A stretch of 64,000 bases of DNA, taken from NCBI RefSeq assembly GCF_963378095.1, contig NZ_OY726397.1, positions 1,178,001 to 1,242,000 on the forward strand, in the 5' to 3' direction. The notes beneath the pieces are model-generated. The model did not search any database. It saw only the letters and a program-made list of their open reading frames with translations, and had not been told where the DNA came from. Positions within the stretch are counted from its first letter, which is position 1. Each line of letters begins with the position of its first letter. Of the stretch, positions 27,155 through 34,853 are shown piece after piece. The position numbers and the translations under genes are program-made. The stretch comes from Mycolicibacterium sp. MU0053 (lineage in GTDB: Bacteria; Actinomycetota; Actinomycetes; Mycobacteriales; Mycobacteriaceae).

Positions 27155-28369
27155 ATGAGGGAAGCGCCACATGTGCTTGGCATCGTCCTGGCCGGGGGTG
27201 AGGGCAAGCGGCTCTACCCGCTGACCGCGGATCGGGCCAAGCCCGCCGTTCCTTTCGGCGGTGGCTACCGGCTGATCGATTTCGTGCTGTCGAATCTGGT
27301 CAACGCCCGCTACTTGCGCATCTGTGTTCTGACGCAATACAAGTCGCACTCGCTGGACCGGCACATCTCGCAGAACTGGCGGCTGTCCGGACTGGCCGGG
27401 GAGTACATCACCCCGGTGCCGGCCCAGCAACGGCTGGGGCCGCGGTGGTACACCGGTTCGGCCGACGCGATCTATCAGTCGATGAACCTGATCTACGACG
27501 AGGACCCCGACTACATCGTCATCTTCGGCGCCGACCACGTGTACCGGATGGATCCCGAGCAGATGGTGCAGCAGCACATCGAAAGCGGCGCGGGCGCCAC
27601 GGTAGCCGGCATCCGGGTGCCGCGGGCCGAGGCCACGGCGTTCGGCGTGATCGACGCCGACGATTCCGGACGCATCCGGCAGTTCATCGAGAAGCCTGCC
27701 GACCCGCCGGGCACCCCCGACGATCCCGACCAGGCGTTCGTGTCGATGGGCAACTACATCTTCACCACCAAGGTGTTGATCGATGCGCTGCGGGCCGACG
27801 CCGAGGACGACCATTCCGACCACGACATGGGCGGGGACATCATCCCGCGACTCGTCAACGACGGGATGGCCTCGGTCTACGACTTCAGCAACAACGAGGT
27901 GCCCGGCGCCACCGAGCGTGACCATGGCTACTGGCGGGACGTGGGGACCCTGGACGCGTTCTACGACGCCCACATGGACCTGGTGTCGGTGCACCCGATC
28001 TTCAACCTCTACAACAAGCGCTGGCCGATTCGCGGCGGCTCGGAAAACCTGGCGCCGGCCAAATTCGTCAACGGCGGATCCGCCCAGGAGTCGGTCGTGG
28101 GTGCGGGCAGCATCATCTCGGCCGCCTCAGTGCGCAACTCGGTGCTGTCCTCCAACGTCGCGATCGACGACGGTGCGATCGTCGAGGGCAGTGTGCTGAT
28201 GCCGGGCGTGCGGGTCGGCCGAGGCGCGGTGGTGCGCAAGGCGATCCTGGACAAGAACGTGGTGGTCGGGCCCGGCGAGATGGTGGGCGTCGACGTGGCC
28301 AAGGACCGCGAGCGGTTCAGCATCAGTGGCGGCGGCATTGTCGCCGTCGGCAAGGGCGTCTGGATCTAG
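27155..28369 (+). CDS. glgC: Glucose-1-phosphate adenylyltransferase
   Basis: A 404-residue ADP-glucose pyrophosphorylase. The nucleotidyl-transferase part has the pyrophosphorylase signature [20 protein letters not shown], then [20 protein letters not shown], and [12 protein letters not shown]. From about residue 300 a left-handed beta-helix carries hexapeptide repeats ([20 protein letters not shown]). It makes ADP-glucose for GlgM and other glucan enzymes. It is the Rv1213 equivalent. Its 3' end faces the DUF4126 gene, with repeat copy C between them. Confidence 0.95.
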   Translation: MREAPHVLGIVLAGGEGKRLYPLTADRAKPAVPFGGGYRLIDFVLSNLVNARYLRICVLTQYKSHSLDRHISQNWRLSGLAGEYITPVPAQQRLGPRWYTGSADAIYQSMNLIYDEDPDYIVIFGADHVYRMDPEQMVQQHIESGAGATVAGIRVPRAEATAFGVIDADDSGRIRQFIEKPADPPGTPDDPDQAFVSMGNYIFTTKVLIDALRADAEDDHSDHDMGGDIIPRLVNDGMASVYDFSNNEVPGATERDHGYWRDVGTLDAFYDAHMDLVSVHPIFNLYNKRWPIRGGSENLAPAKFVNGGSAQESVVGAGSIISAASVRNSVLSSNVAIDDGAIVEGSVLMPGVRVGRGAVVRKAILDKNVVVGPGEMVGVDVAKDRERFSISGGGIVAVGKGVWI

Positions 28370-28379
28370 GCACCCCTCC

Positions 28380-28465
28380 CCTTCTGGCGCGAGCCCTTCT
28401 GGCGCGAGCGTGCGGGTCCCCGGCCGACACGCCGCCGAATTCACGTATTCGGCGCACGCTCGCGC
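28380..28465 (+). repeat. Dispersed palindromic repeat, copy C, with duplicated left arm
   Basis: The arms GCGCGAGCGTGCG (28402-28414) and CGCACGCTCGCGC (28453-28465) are perfectly complementary over 13 bp, enclosing the GTCCCCGGCCGACACGCCGC core. Just upstream, CCTTCTGGCGCGAGC is present twice in tandem (28380-28394 and 28395-28409), so the left arm was duplicated. The right part is coding: it encodes the last residues and stop of the DUF4126 gene. It lies between convergent glgC and DUF4126. Confidence 0.8.
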
Positions 28466-29037
28466 CGGGAGCGAATCCGACGCCACAGTCGCCACCCGCA
28501 CCAGATCAACGCTGCCAGGATCACCAGTACCAGCAGCGGAAGCAGCAGCGCGATGAAGACCAGCCCGATGCTGGTGACATCCTCGATGGTCGACAGCACG
28601 GGCGCCGCCACCCCCGCGGTCGCGACGTTGGCGGCCGGCCGTACCGCCGTCTTCGTCAGTGAAACAGTCAGCGCCACAACGACACCGATCAGCACCGGGA
28701 CCCACTGCCCGGACTGGGCCCATCCGCCGGGATCGGCCACCGCAGCAGTCTCGGCGGCGGTGCCGGAGCCGAACACGATGCCGCCGGAGGCGGGCCGCAC
28801 GAACGTCTGGACGGTGTCGTTGATCGAGTCCAGCGCCGGCACCTTGTCGGCGATGACCTCCACCACCAACAGCACGGCCACGATGGTCAGGACCCAGCCG
28901 TTCTCGAGCCACGACCAGCCCGAAGGCAGGCTGACCACCTCGGTGAAGCGCGCCAGCAGTCCGAGCATCAGCATGGGGATGTAGGCGTTGAGTCCCGCCG
29001 CGGTGGACAGCCCCAGGCCCGTCAGCAACTGCTCCAT
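28441..29037 (-). CDS. DUF4126 integral membrane protein
   Basis: A 198-residue protein with the DUF4126 opening TGLGLSTAAGLNAYIPMLML and WSWLENGW, and about five membrane segments. VEVIADKVPALDSINDTVQTFVRPASGG is the conserved central loop. The function is unknown. The last residues (RERAPNT) and the stop codon are encoded by the dispersed repeat copy C, so the natural C-terminus was probably replaced. It stands alone, with a 291-bp gap to the marR gene that contains two inverted repeats. Confidence 0.82.
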   Translation of the reverse strand: MEQLLTGLGLSTAAGLNAYIPMLMLGLLARFTEVVSLPSGWSWLENGWVLTIVAVLLVVEVIADKVPALDSINDTVQTFVRPASGGIVFGSGTAAETAAVADPGGWAQSGQWVPVLIGVVVALTVSLTKTAVRPAANVATAGVAAPVLSTIEDVTSIGLVFIALLLPLLVLVILAALIWCGWRLWRRIRSRRERAPNT

Positions 29038-29160
29038 GGAAGTCAGTATGCGGTCACGTTCCGCGCGGCACGTCTGCTTGCGGCCCAGCCGTGCCCGGTC
29101 GGCGCCGCCGCGGGGCGCCCCGAGGCGGCCCGGACGGTGGTGCGACCGGGTGTTAGAGCA

Positions 29161-29193
29161 CCAGGATTAGTTGAGAACACAACTAGCTCCTGG
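29161..29193. promoter_or_regulatory. Long inverted repeat upstream of marR
   Basis: CCAGGATTAGTTG (29161-29173) and CAACTAGCTCCTGG (29180-29193) pair over 12 bp with a one- or two-base bulge and loop AGAACA. No T-run follows, so a simple terminator is unlikely. The inner TAGTTG-N6-CAACTA is of the size bound by MarR-family dimers. The rest of the 29038-29328 gap shows only GC-rich sequence and the palindrome at 29293. Confidence 0.5.
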
Positions 29194-29292
29194 GCGAGCG
29201 AAGAGTGTCGGGGGTACCGAATTCTGTCAAACGTCTGCGAGACGGCCTGGAACGGGATAAGCTCACGGCGCCGTCTGGGAGGATCGCCTATT

Positions 29293-29302
29293 ATACTAGT
29301 AT
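29293..29302. promoter_or_regulatory. Palindrome overlapping a -10-like sequence before marR
   Basis: ATACTAGTAT is a perfect 10-bp palindrome and overlaps TATACT (29292-29297), a good -10 hexamer, 31 bp before the marR start. Binding here would block the promoter. No convincing -35 hexamer is visible at the expected distance. Autorepression by the MarR protein is an inference. Confidence 0.45.
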
Positions 29303-29328
29303 CGGTAGCAACTACCCGGGGGTGATGG

Positions 29329-29799
29329 TTGGCGGAGGCAGAATGGCTGAGCGAGTCCGAACAGCAGATGTGGCGTGCCTATCTCGAGAGCACTCGGCTG
29401 CTGTTGCGGGCATTGGACCATCAGCTGGAGGTCGACGCCGGGATCTCATTCGCCGACTACGAGGTGCTGGGACTGCTGTCGGAGGCGCCGCAGCGGCGGT
29501 TGCGTATGAGCGAGATCGCCGAGGCCGCGGTGACGACACGCAGCGGGGTGACTCGCGCGGTGAACAGGCTCGCGGACGCCGGGTGGCTGCGCCGGGTCCC
29601 GTGTCCGGACGACGGCCGGGGCCTGTTCGCGGAACTCACCGAAGCCGGGCTCGCAAAATTGCGGTCGGCCGCGCCGGGGCACGTGGCGATGGTGCGGCGC
29701 AACGTCTTCGAACTGATCAGCCCCCGTGATGTCAGGTTGTTCACGCACACCTATGCCGAGATCCGCGCCCACCTGCTCGACGCCCATGACCGTGAGTAA
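29329..29799 (+). CDS. MarR-family transcriptional regulator
   Basis: A 156-residue regulator. The N-terminal dimer helix is EQQMWRAYLESTRLLLRALD; the winged helix contains RLRMSEIAEAAVTTRSGVTR and VNRLADAGWLRRVPCPDDGRG (the wing arginine/aspartate turn typical of MarR). It starts with TTG at 29329, with GGGGGTG upstream. The Rieske-fusion gene begins 15 bp after its stop behind a GAGGAG site, so the regulator heads the operon. No redox cysteine pair is apparent; a single Cys lies in the wing (VPCPDD), which could sense electrophiles. The ligand is unknown. Confidence 0.88.
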   Translation: MAEAEWLSESEQQMWRAYLESTRLLLRALDHQLEVDAGISFADYEVLGLLSEAPQRRLRMSEIAEAAVTTRSGVTRAVNRLADAGWLRRVPCPDDGRGLFAELTEAGLAKLRSAAPGHVAMVRRNVFELISPRDVRLFTHTYAEIRAHLLDAHDRE

Positions 29800-29814
29800 C
29801 CCGAGGAGCAGTCA

Positions 29815-31446
29815 ATGACCACGGCGCCAGAATCGCGATCCGGCGTGCGGGTGGTGGCCCTGTCCGAGCTGCCCGATAACGCTCCGTTCGCGGTCAACAC
29901 CGCGGGTGTGGACCTTGTGCTCATCCGGCGTGGTGCGGATGTCTCTGCGTTGTATGGCCGTTGTGCACACCGTGGTGCGCTGCTCGCGGATGGGCACGTA
30001 GACGGCGACGTGGTCGTCTGTGACGTGCATGGCTGGCGTTACGACGTCGAGACCGGTGTCTCACCGGTCAACCCCGCGGTGGCGTTGGCGACGTTTGCGG
30101 CCTGGGTCCGGGACGGGGCCGTCTATGTCGACCAATCCGCGATCGCCGAGTTCGCCCGGGCCAATGGGCAATCCCACGATGACGACGGTTACCAGGGCCG
30201 GTGGGCCAGGCCCGCCGACACGGCGGAAGAACCGTTCAACACCGGAATTCATGAGCTTGCCGCGCACGGACTGAGCAAGGTCGGAAAGCACGGTCCCGCA
30301 GCGGCGATGGGCGTGCCGCGCACCGAGCTGCCGTGCTGGGATTCGATCCAGCTGGTCACCGCGCAGCTGGCGCGGCTACCGCTGCTCGATGAGGAACCGG
30401 TCAGCACCGAGACAGTGATCGGACCGGGTGCCAGACGCCCGCTGGTGCTCGACATTCCGGTGTTCGTCAGCGATATGAGCTTCGGTGCGTTGTCCGAGGA
30501 GGCCAAGACTGCGCTGGCGGCCGGGGCCGAACTCGCCGGGACGGGGATCTGTTCCGGGGAGGGCGGCATGCTTCCCGAAGAACAGCAGCAGAATTCGAGG
30601 TACTTCTACGAACTTGCCTCCGGCCGGTTCGGGTGGAGCGTTGAGCATCTGAACAAGGTCCAGGCGTTTCATTTCAAAGGGGGCCAGGGCGCCAAAACGG
30701 GTACCGGCGGACATCTTCCCGGCACCAAGGTGGTGGGAAAGATCGCCGAAGTGCGGGGTTTGGCCGCGGGCACGGCGGCGATCTCGCCGGCCCGGTTCCC
30801 GGACTGGACCTCCCTGTCGGAGTACAAGGACTTCGCCGCGCAGGTCCGCGACATCTCGGGCGGGATCCCGGTCGGCTACAAACTCAGTGCCCAACACATC
30901 GAGCGCGACCTGGACGCCGCCCTCGAGATCGGCGTCGACTACATCATCCTCGACGGCCGCGGCGGCGGAACCGGTTCCGCGCCCACGATTTTCCGCGACA
31001 ACATCTCGGTACCCACCATCCCGGCGTTGGCCCGGGCCCGCCGGCACCTGGACCGCAGTCAAAGCCGGATCACGCTGGCCATCACCGGTGGCCTCCGCAC
31101 ACCGGCGGACATGGTCAAAGCGCTGGGGCTGGGGGCCGACGCGATCGGCATCGCCAACAGCGCGATTCAGGCCATCGGCTGCGTCGGCATGCGGGCCTGC
31201 CACACCAACACCTGCCCGGTCGGCATCGCCACCCAAGATCCGCGCCTGCGCGCTCGCCTGCCGGTGCGACAGGCCGCCGAACGGTTGGACCGGTACCTGC
31301 GTTCGGCGGTGGACCTGATGGTGGTGCTCGCGCGGGCCTGCGGACACCGGCGCCTCGCCGATTTCACCCTCGAGGACCTGACGACGTTCGACCGCGACTT
31401 CGCCTACCTCAGCGGAGTCCCCTACGCAGGAGTGACGCCGCTGTGA
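29815..31446 (+). CDS. Rieske [2Fe-2S] domain fused to glutamate-synthase-type FMN domain
   Basis: A 543-residue fusion. Residues 10-110 are a Rieske ferredoxin module with ligands Cys50, His52, Cys69 and His72 (CAHRG-x-CDVHGW, C-x-H-x16-C-x2-H). From about residue 140 a glutamate synthase FMN/Fe-S domain follows: PVFVSDMSFGALSEEAKTAL, the FHFKGGQGAKTGTGGHLPG loop, ILDGRGGGTGSAPTIF, and a [3Fe-4S]-type cysteine set CVGMRACHTNTCPVG. There is no glutaminase (GATase II) domain, so it is not a complete GOGAT; similar stand-alone domains occur in N-methylglutamate synthase subunit C. It overlaps the Rieske-ThDP gene by GTGA. It is predicted cytoplasmic. The reaction is unknown; electron flow from Rieske to FMN is likely. 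Confidence 0.88.
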   Translation: MTTAPESRSGVRVVALSELPDNAPFAVNTAGVDLVLIRRGADVSALYGRCAHRGALLADGHVDGDVVVCDVHGWRYDVETGVSPVNPAVALATFAAWVRDGAVYVDQSAIAEFARANGQSHDDDGYQGRWARPADTAEEPFNTGIHELAAHGLSKVGKHGPAAAMGVPRTELPCWDSIQLVTAQLARLPLLDEEPVSTETVIGPGARRPLVLDIPVFVSDMSFGALSEEAKTALAAGAELAGTGICSGEGGMLPEEQQQNSRYFYELASGRFGWSVEHLNKVQAFHFKGGQGAKTGTGGHLPGTKVVGKIAEVRGLAAGTAAISPARFPDWTSLSEYKDFAAQVRDISGGIPVGYKLSAQHIERDLDAALEIGVDYIILDGRGGGTGSAPTIFRDNISVPTIPALARARRHLDRSQSRITLAITGGLRTPADMVKALGLGADAIGIANSAIQAIGCVGMRACHTNTCPVGIATQDPRLRARLPVRQAAERLDRYLRSAVDLMVVLARACGHRRLADFTLEDLTTFDRDFAYLSGVPYAGVTPL

Positions 31447-33401
31447 GCATCGTCGACAACGACCACGAACTCGACTGGCACAAAGCCGCCGACCCGGGCG
31501 AACTCGACGAGGGCCAGGTCGCAGCGTGCCCGGCCGGGCTCAAGACGGTGGCGGTGACCAAGCTGGACGGCCGCTACGGCGCCATCGACAATCGCTGCCC
31601 GCACCAAGGCGGACCGCTGGGGCAGGGGACCCTCGAGAACGCCAAGATCCGTTGTCCGTGGCACGGTTTCGACTTCGACCCGTTCACCGGTCAAGCCGCC
31701 GGCGGACCAGATTTCGACGTCGCAACCTACCCGGTGCAAGTGCGCGACGACGGAATCTACGTCGGCATCCCGGCACCTGCGCCCGCGCCGCGCACCGTCA
31801 GCGACGTCTTGATCGAGACCATGACCAACTGGGGCGTCGACACGGTTTTCGGGATGGTCGGTCACTCCAACCTCGGCATCGCCGAGGCCTTGCACCGCGC
31901 CGAAAGTGCTGGAAAGCTACGCTATTTCGGCATCCGTCATGAAGGGGCCGCGGCGTTTGCGGCGGCGGCCTACGGAAAACTCACCGGCCGCCCCGCGGTC
32001 TGCTTCGGTATCGCGGGGCCGGGTTCGACGAATCTGCTGACCGGGCTCTATGACGCCAAGGCCGACCGCGCGCCGGTGCTGGCACTGTCCGGCAACGTCG
32101 ATTCCGCGGTGGCCGGAAAAGGGGCGTTTCAGGATATCGACCTGCTGGCGGCGTTCGCCGATGTCGCGGTCTACTCCGAGATGGTGCGCGCCGGCTCCGA
32201 ACACGCCGAACTGATGACCCTGGCGCTCAAACACGCGATCCTCGAACGCGGGGTCGCCCACCTTGTGGTGCCCGATGAAGTGCAGATCATCGAGGACCCG
32301 GATCAACCGCCGTCTGGCCCCGAGGGCCGGATGCCCGATCTGCGGGTCGCACCGCCCGCGGCGGCGCTGGAGCAAGCGCTCGACCGCATCGCATCGGCGA
32401 CTCGCCCGGTGATCATCGTCGGAGCCGGCGCCAAGTTCGACATGGCGGCCATCGTCGCGTTCGCCGAGCGCCTGCGGGCGCCGGTGTTGACCACCTTCAA
32501 GGCCAAGGGCCAGCTCTGCGACGAGCATCCGCTGGCCTGCGGGGCGCTGGGCCGTTCGGGCACCCCGGTCGCGTCCTGGATGATGAACAAGGCCGACCTG
32601 CTGGTGGTGTTCGGCGCGTCATTCTCGAATCACACCGGCATATCGCCGTACAAGCCCATCGTCCAGGTCGATACCGACCCGCTGGCGCTGGGCCGATTCA
32701 ACCCCGTGGCGGTGCCCGTGCTCGGCGACGTGGGCGTGACGGCGTCGGCCCTGACGCACCAGCTGCGCACCCATCCGGATCTGGTCGACCAAGGCCCGGA
32801 AGTCGCCGACCGATGGTCGGTGTGGCGCACCGAGAAAGCCCGCCGCGCCGCCAAGCACCCCGACGACCGGATCGCTGCAGCGACGGTCTTCGCCGAACTC
32901 AGCCACCTCGTCCCGGCCAACGCCGTGCTCACCGTGGACGTGGGCAACCATGCCTACTCGTTCGGGCGCTACTTCGAGACCAAAGACCAACAGTCCGTGC
33001 TGATGTCGGGCTATCTCGGGTCCATCGGCTTCGGCTTCCCGGCGGCGATGGGGGCCTGGGCCGCTGGCCCCGACCGCCCCATCATCGCCGTCACCGGCGA
33101 CGGTGGCTTCGGCCAGTACCTCGCCGACTTCACCACGGCGGTCAAGTACGACATGAACATCACCCACATCCTGCTCAATAACGGTGAACTCGGCAAGATC
33201 ACCCAGGAACAGCGCAGTTCCGAGTACGAGGTGTGGCAGACCTCGCTGCACAATCCAGACTTCGCCGCGTATGCGCGAGACTGCGGCGCCTACGGGATAC
33301 AGGTCAGCAGCCCCGCCGAGTTGAACACCGCCATCGCAACGGCGCTCAGCCACCCCGGGCCGGCGCTGGTCGAGATCCTCACCGACGCGCGGTCGAGCTG
33401 A
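31443..33401 (+). CDS. Rieske [2Fe-2S] domain fused to ThDP-dependent oxidase/synthase-like enzyme
   Basis: A 652-residue fusion. Residues 8-110 are a Rieske module with Cys52, His54, Cys71 and His74 (CPHQGGPLGQG, CPWHGFDFDPFTG). A proline/alanine linker (about 112-119) leads to a full ThDP enzyme of the pyruvate oxidase/acetolactate synthase class: Pyr domain with catalytic Glu in GIRHEGAAAFAAAAYGKLTG, a central domain, and the PP domain with GDGGFGQYLADFTTAVKYD ending LLNNGELG (the GDG-x-NN ThDP motif). The GTG start is inside the stop of the previous gene, so the two proteins are made together and probably interact. A 2-oxo acid oxidase or decarboxylase feeding electrons to the Rieske centre is plausible; the substrate is unknown. 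Confidence 0.88.
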   Translation: MSIVDNDHELDWHKAADPGELDEGQVAACPAGLKTVAVTKLDGRYGAIDNRCPHQGGPLGQGTLENAKIRCPWHGFDFDPFTGQAAGGPDFDVATYPVQVRDDGIYVGIPAPAPAPRTVSDVLIETMTNWGVDTVFGMVGHSNLGIAEALHRAESAGKLRYFGIRHEGAAAFAAAAYGKLTGRPAVCFGIAGPGSTNLLTGLYDAKADRAPVLALSGNVDSAVAGKGAFQDIDLLAAFADVAVYSEMVRAGSEHAELMTLALKHAILERGVAHLVVPDEVQIIEDPDQPPSGPEGRMPDLRVAPPAAALEQALDRIASATRPVIIVGAGAKFDMAAIVAFAERLRAPVLTTFKAKGQLCDEHPLACGALGRSGTPVASWMMNKADLLVVFGASFSNHTGISPYKPIVQVDTDPLALGRFNPVAVPVLGDVGVTASALTHQLRTHPDLVDQGPEVADRWSVWRTEKARRAAKHPDDRIAAATVFAELSHLVPANAVLTVDVGNHAYSFGRYFETKDQQSVLMSGYLGSIGFGFPAAMGAWAAGPDRPIIAVTGDGGFGQYLADFTTAVKYDMNITHILLNNGELGKITQEQRSSEYEVWQTSLHNPDFAAYARDCGAYGIQVSSPAELNTAIATALSHPGPALVEILTDARSS

Positions 33402-33461
33402 GGCAGCTCGGGGCGACGCGGTAGTTGGCCCGAACGGCGTTGCGGTGCGGCCGGCGTCGGT

Positions 33462-34118
33462 TCACCACAGGTAGGGCACCAACCGGTACGGCACCCGCCT
33501 CCGATAATCGGGATAGCCGGCCAGGTCTTGGACGAGCATCTTCTCCTCGTCGAGGATGCGCAGGATCAGCGCGACCGCGGCGATCAGTCCGGGCAGCAGG
33601 CCCCAATAGGATCCGAGCCCCAGCGGCATGCCCGCCAACATGATCAGCGCACCGGTGTACATCGGATGGCGCACCACCCCGTACAGGCCGGTACTCACCA
33701 GCTCCTGACCGGCTTCCACGGCGATAGTCGCTGCGGCCCAACTATTCTGGACGACCACCAGGATCGCCAGGCCGTAACCCAACGCGGTCAACGCGATCCC
33801 GACGACGCACAACCAGAACGGTACGTGCGACCAACCGAACCGGTGGTCGAACGCGCTGACCACCATCATTGCCAGAAAGAACACTTGCAGCAGTCCCACC
33901 GCGAGTTTCTGGGTCCCGCGCGATTCTGCCACTGGGCCGGAACGGAGGCGACGCTGCAGGACGTCAGGACGCCTGATGGCCAGATACAGGGTGTAGGGGA
34001 TCGACAGCAGCAGCATGATCGCCAACACGGCCCATGCTTGCCAGTAGTCGAAGGTTCCTGCGGGCCAGAATAAGAGGACGCCGAACAGGACGAAACCGAG
34101 GACGGTGTACACCGCCAC
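33462..34118 (-). CDS. Isoprenylcysteine carboxyl methyltransferase-like membrane protein (1)
   Basis: A 218-residue protein with four to five membrane helices and the C-terminal ICMT/PEMT-type signature YGVVRHPMYTGALIMLAG, followed by ILDEEKMLVQDLAGYPDYRR. Such bacterial proteins are predicted SAM-dependent methyltransferases of membrane or small hydrophobic substrates; activity is unproven. The GTG at 34118 is the first normal start in frame. A few more upstream codons read ISTYLR after an AAAGG-like site, so the true start may be non-standard. It is paralogous to the gene at 34178-34844 (shared SAFDHRFGWS and RHPMY blocks) and lies downstream of the ABC exporter on the same strand. Confidence 0.8.
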   Translation of the reverse strand: MAVYTVLGFVLFGVLLFWPAGTFDYWQAWAVLAIMLLLSIPYTLYLAIRRPDVLQRRLRSGPVAESRGTQKLAVGLLQVFFLAMMVVSAFDHRFGWSHVPFWLCVVGIALTALGYGLAILVVVQNSWAAATIAVEAGQELVSTGLYGVVRHPMYTGALIMLAGMPLGLGSYWGLLPGLIAAVALILRILDEEKMLVQDLAGYPDYRRRVPYRLVPYLW

Positions 34119-34177
34119 GCGTAGATAGGTGCTGATGGTTGTTGCCTTTCTACTCGAACGTTTCGATCAAATCCCGT

Positions 34178-34844
34178 TCACCAGACGCGGGGCACCAACC
34201 GATAACGGACGTACTCGGAGTAGCCGTCCAGTGCGTTGGTGAGCATCCGCTCCTCGTCGAGGATGCGGGACGCCGAGTAATGCCAATGCGGGAACGACGA
34301 TGACCAGACCCCAGTAGGAGTCGAGCGCCGGCGGCGTTCCGAACATCATGATCAGCGTGCCGGAATACATCGGATGGCGCACCACCGCATACAGACCCGT
34401 GGTGACCAGTTGCTGTCCCGGCTCGACGGTGATGGTCGCGGCGGCGTAACTGTTCTGGATTACCACGAGCTGGGCCAGTAGGAGACCGGCGGCCACCAGC
34501 ACAGTGCCGATCACGTTGACCCCAAGCGACACCGACGACCAACCGAACCGATGATCGAATGCGCTGACCACCAGCATCGCTGCCACCAATACGACGATCA
34601 CGACCATGATGGCGCGTTGTAGCGGACGGGTCTCGGCGGTAGGGCCGGCCCGCATCCGCCGTTGCAGTGCGGCGGGATCGCGAACCGCAAGATAGCAGCT
34701 CGGAACCAGGGTGGTGACCAAGAAGACCGCGATGAAAACCCATGCCTGCCAGTAGTTGAACGTGCCGGCCGGCAAAAACAGCGCCATACCGAAGAGCAGT
34801 AGCCCGATCAGTGCGGAGGCGGCGGTTTGCAGCGCAATCTTCAT
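34178..34844 (-). pseudogene. Isoprenylcysteine carboxyl methyltransferase-like protein (2), frameshifted near its 3' end
   Basis: The frame from ATG 34844 gives a normal ICMT-like protein (FNYWQAWVFIAVF, SAFDHRFGWSS, YAVVRHPMYSGTLIMM) up to ALALLGVP, then leaves homology. After a one-base shift at the GGG run 34267-34269 the other frame continues RILDEERMLTNALDGYSEYV and RYRLVPRVW, ending at a stop at 34178, which aligns with the C-terminus of the paralogue at 33462. So a single-base insertion (or a sequencing error) replaces the last ~30 residues. The unshifted frame would stop at 34167. It starts 10 bp after the ABC permease stop, in the same operon. Confidence 0.75.
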
Positions 34845-34853
34845 GGTGGTTCC

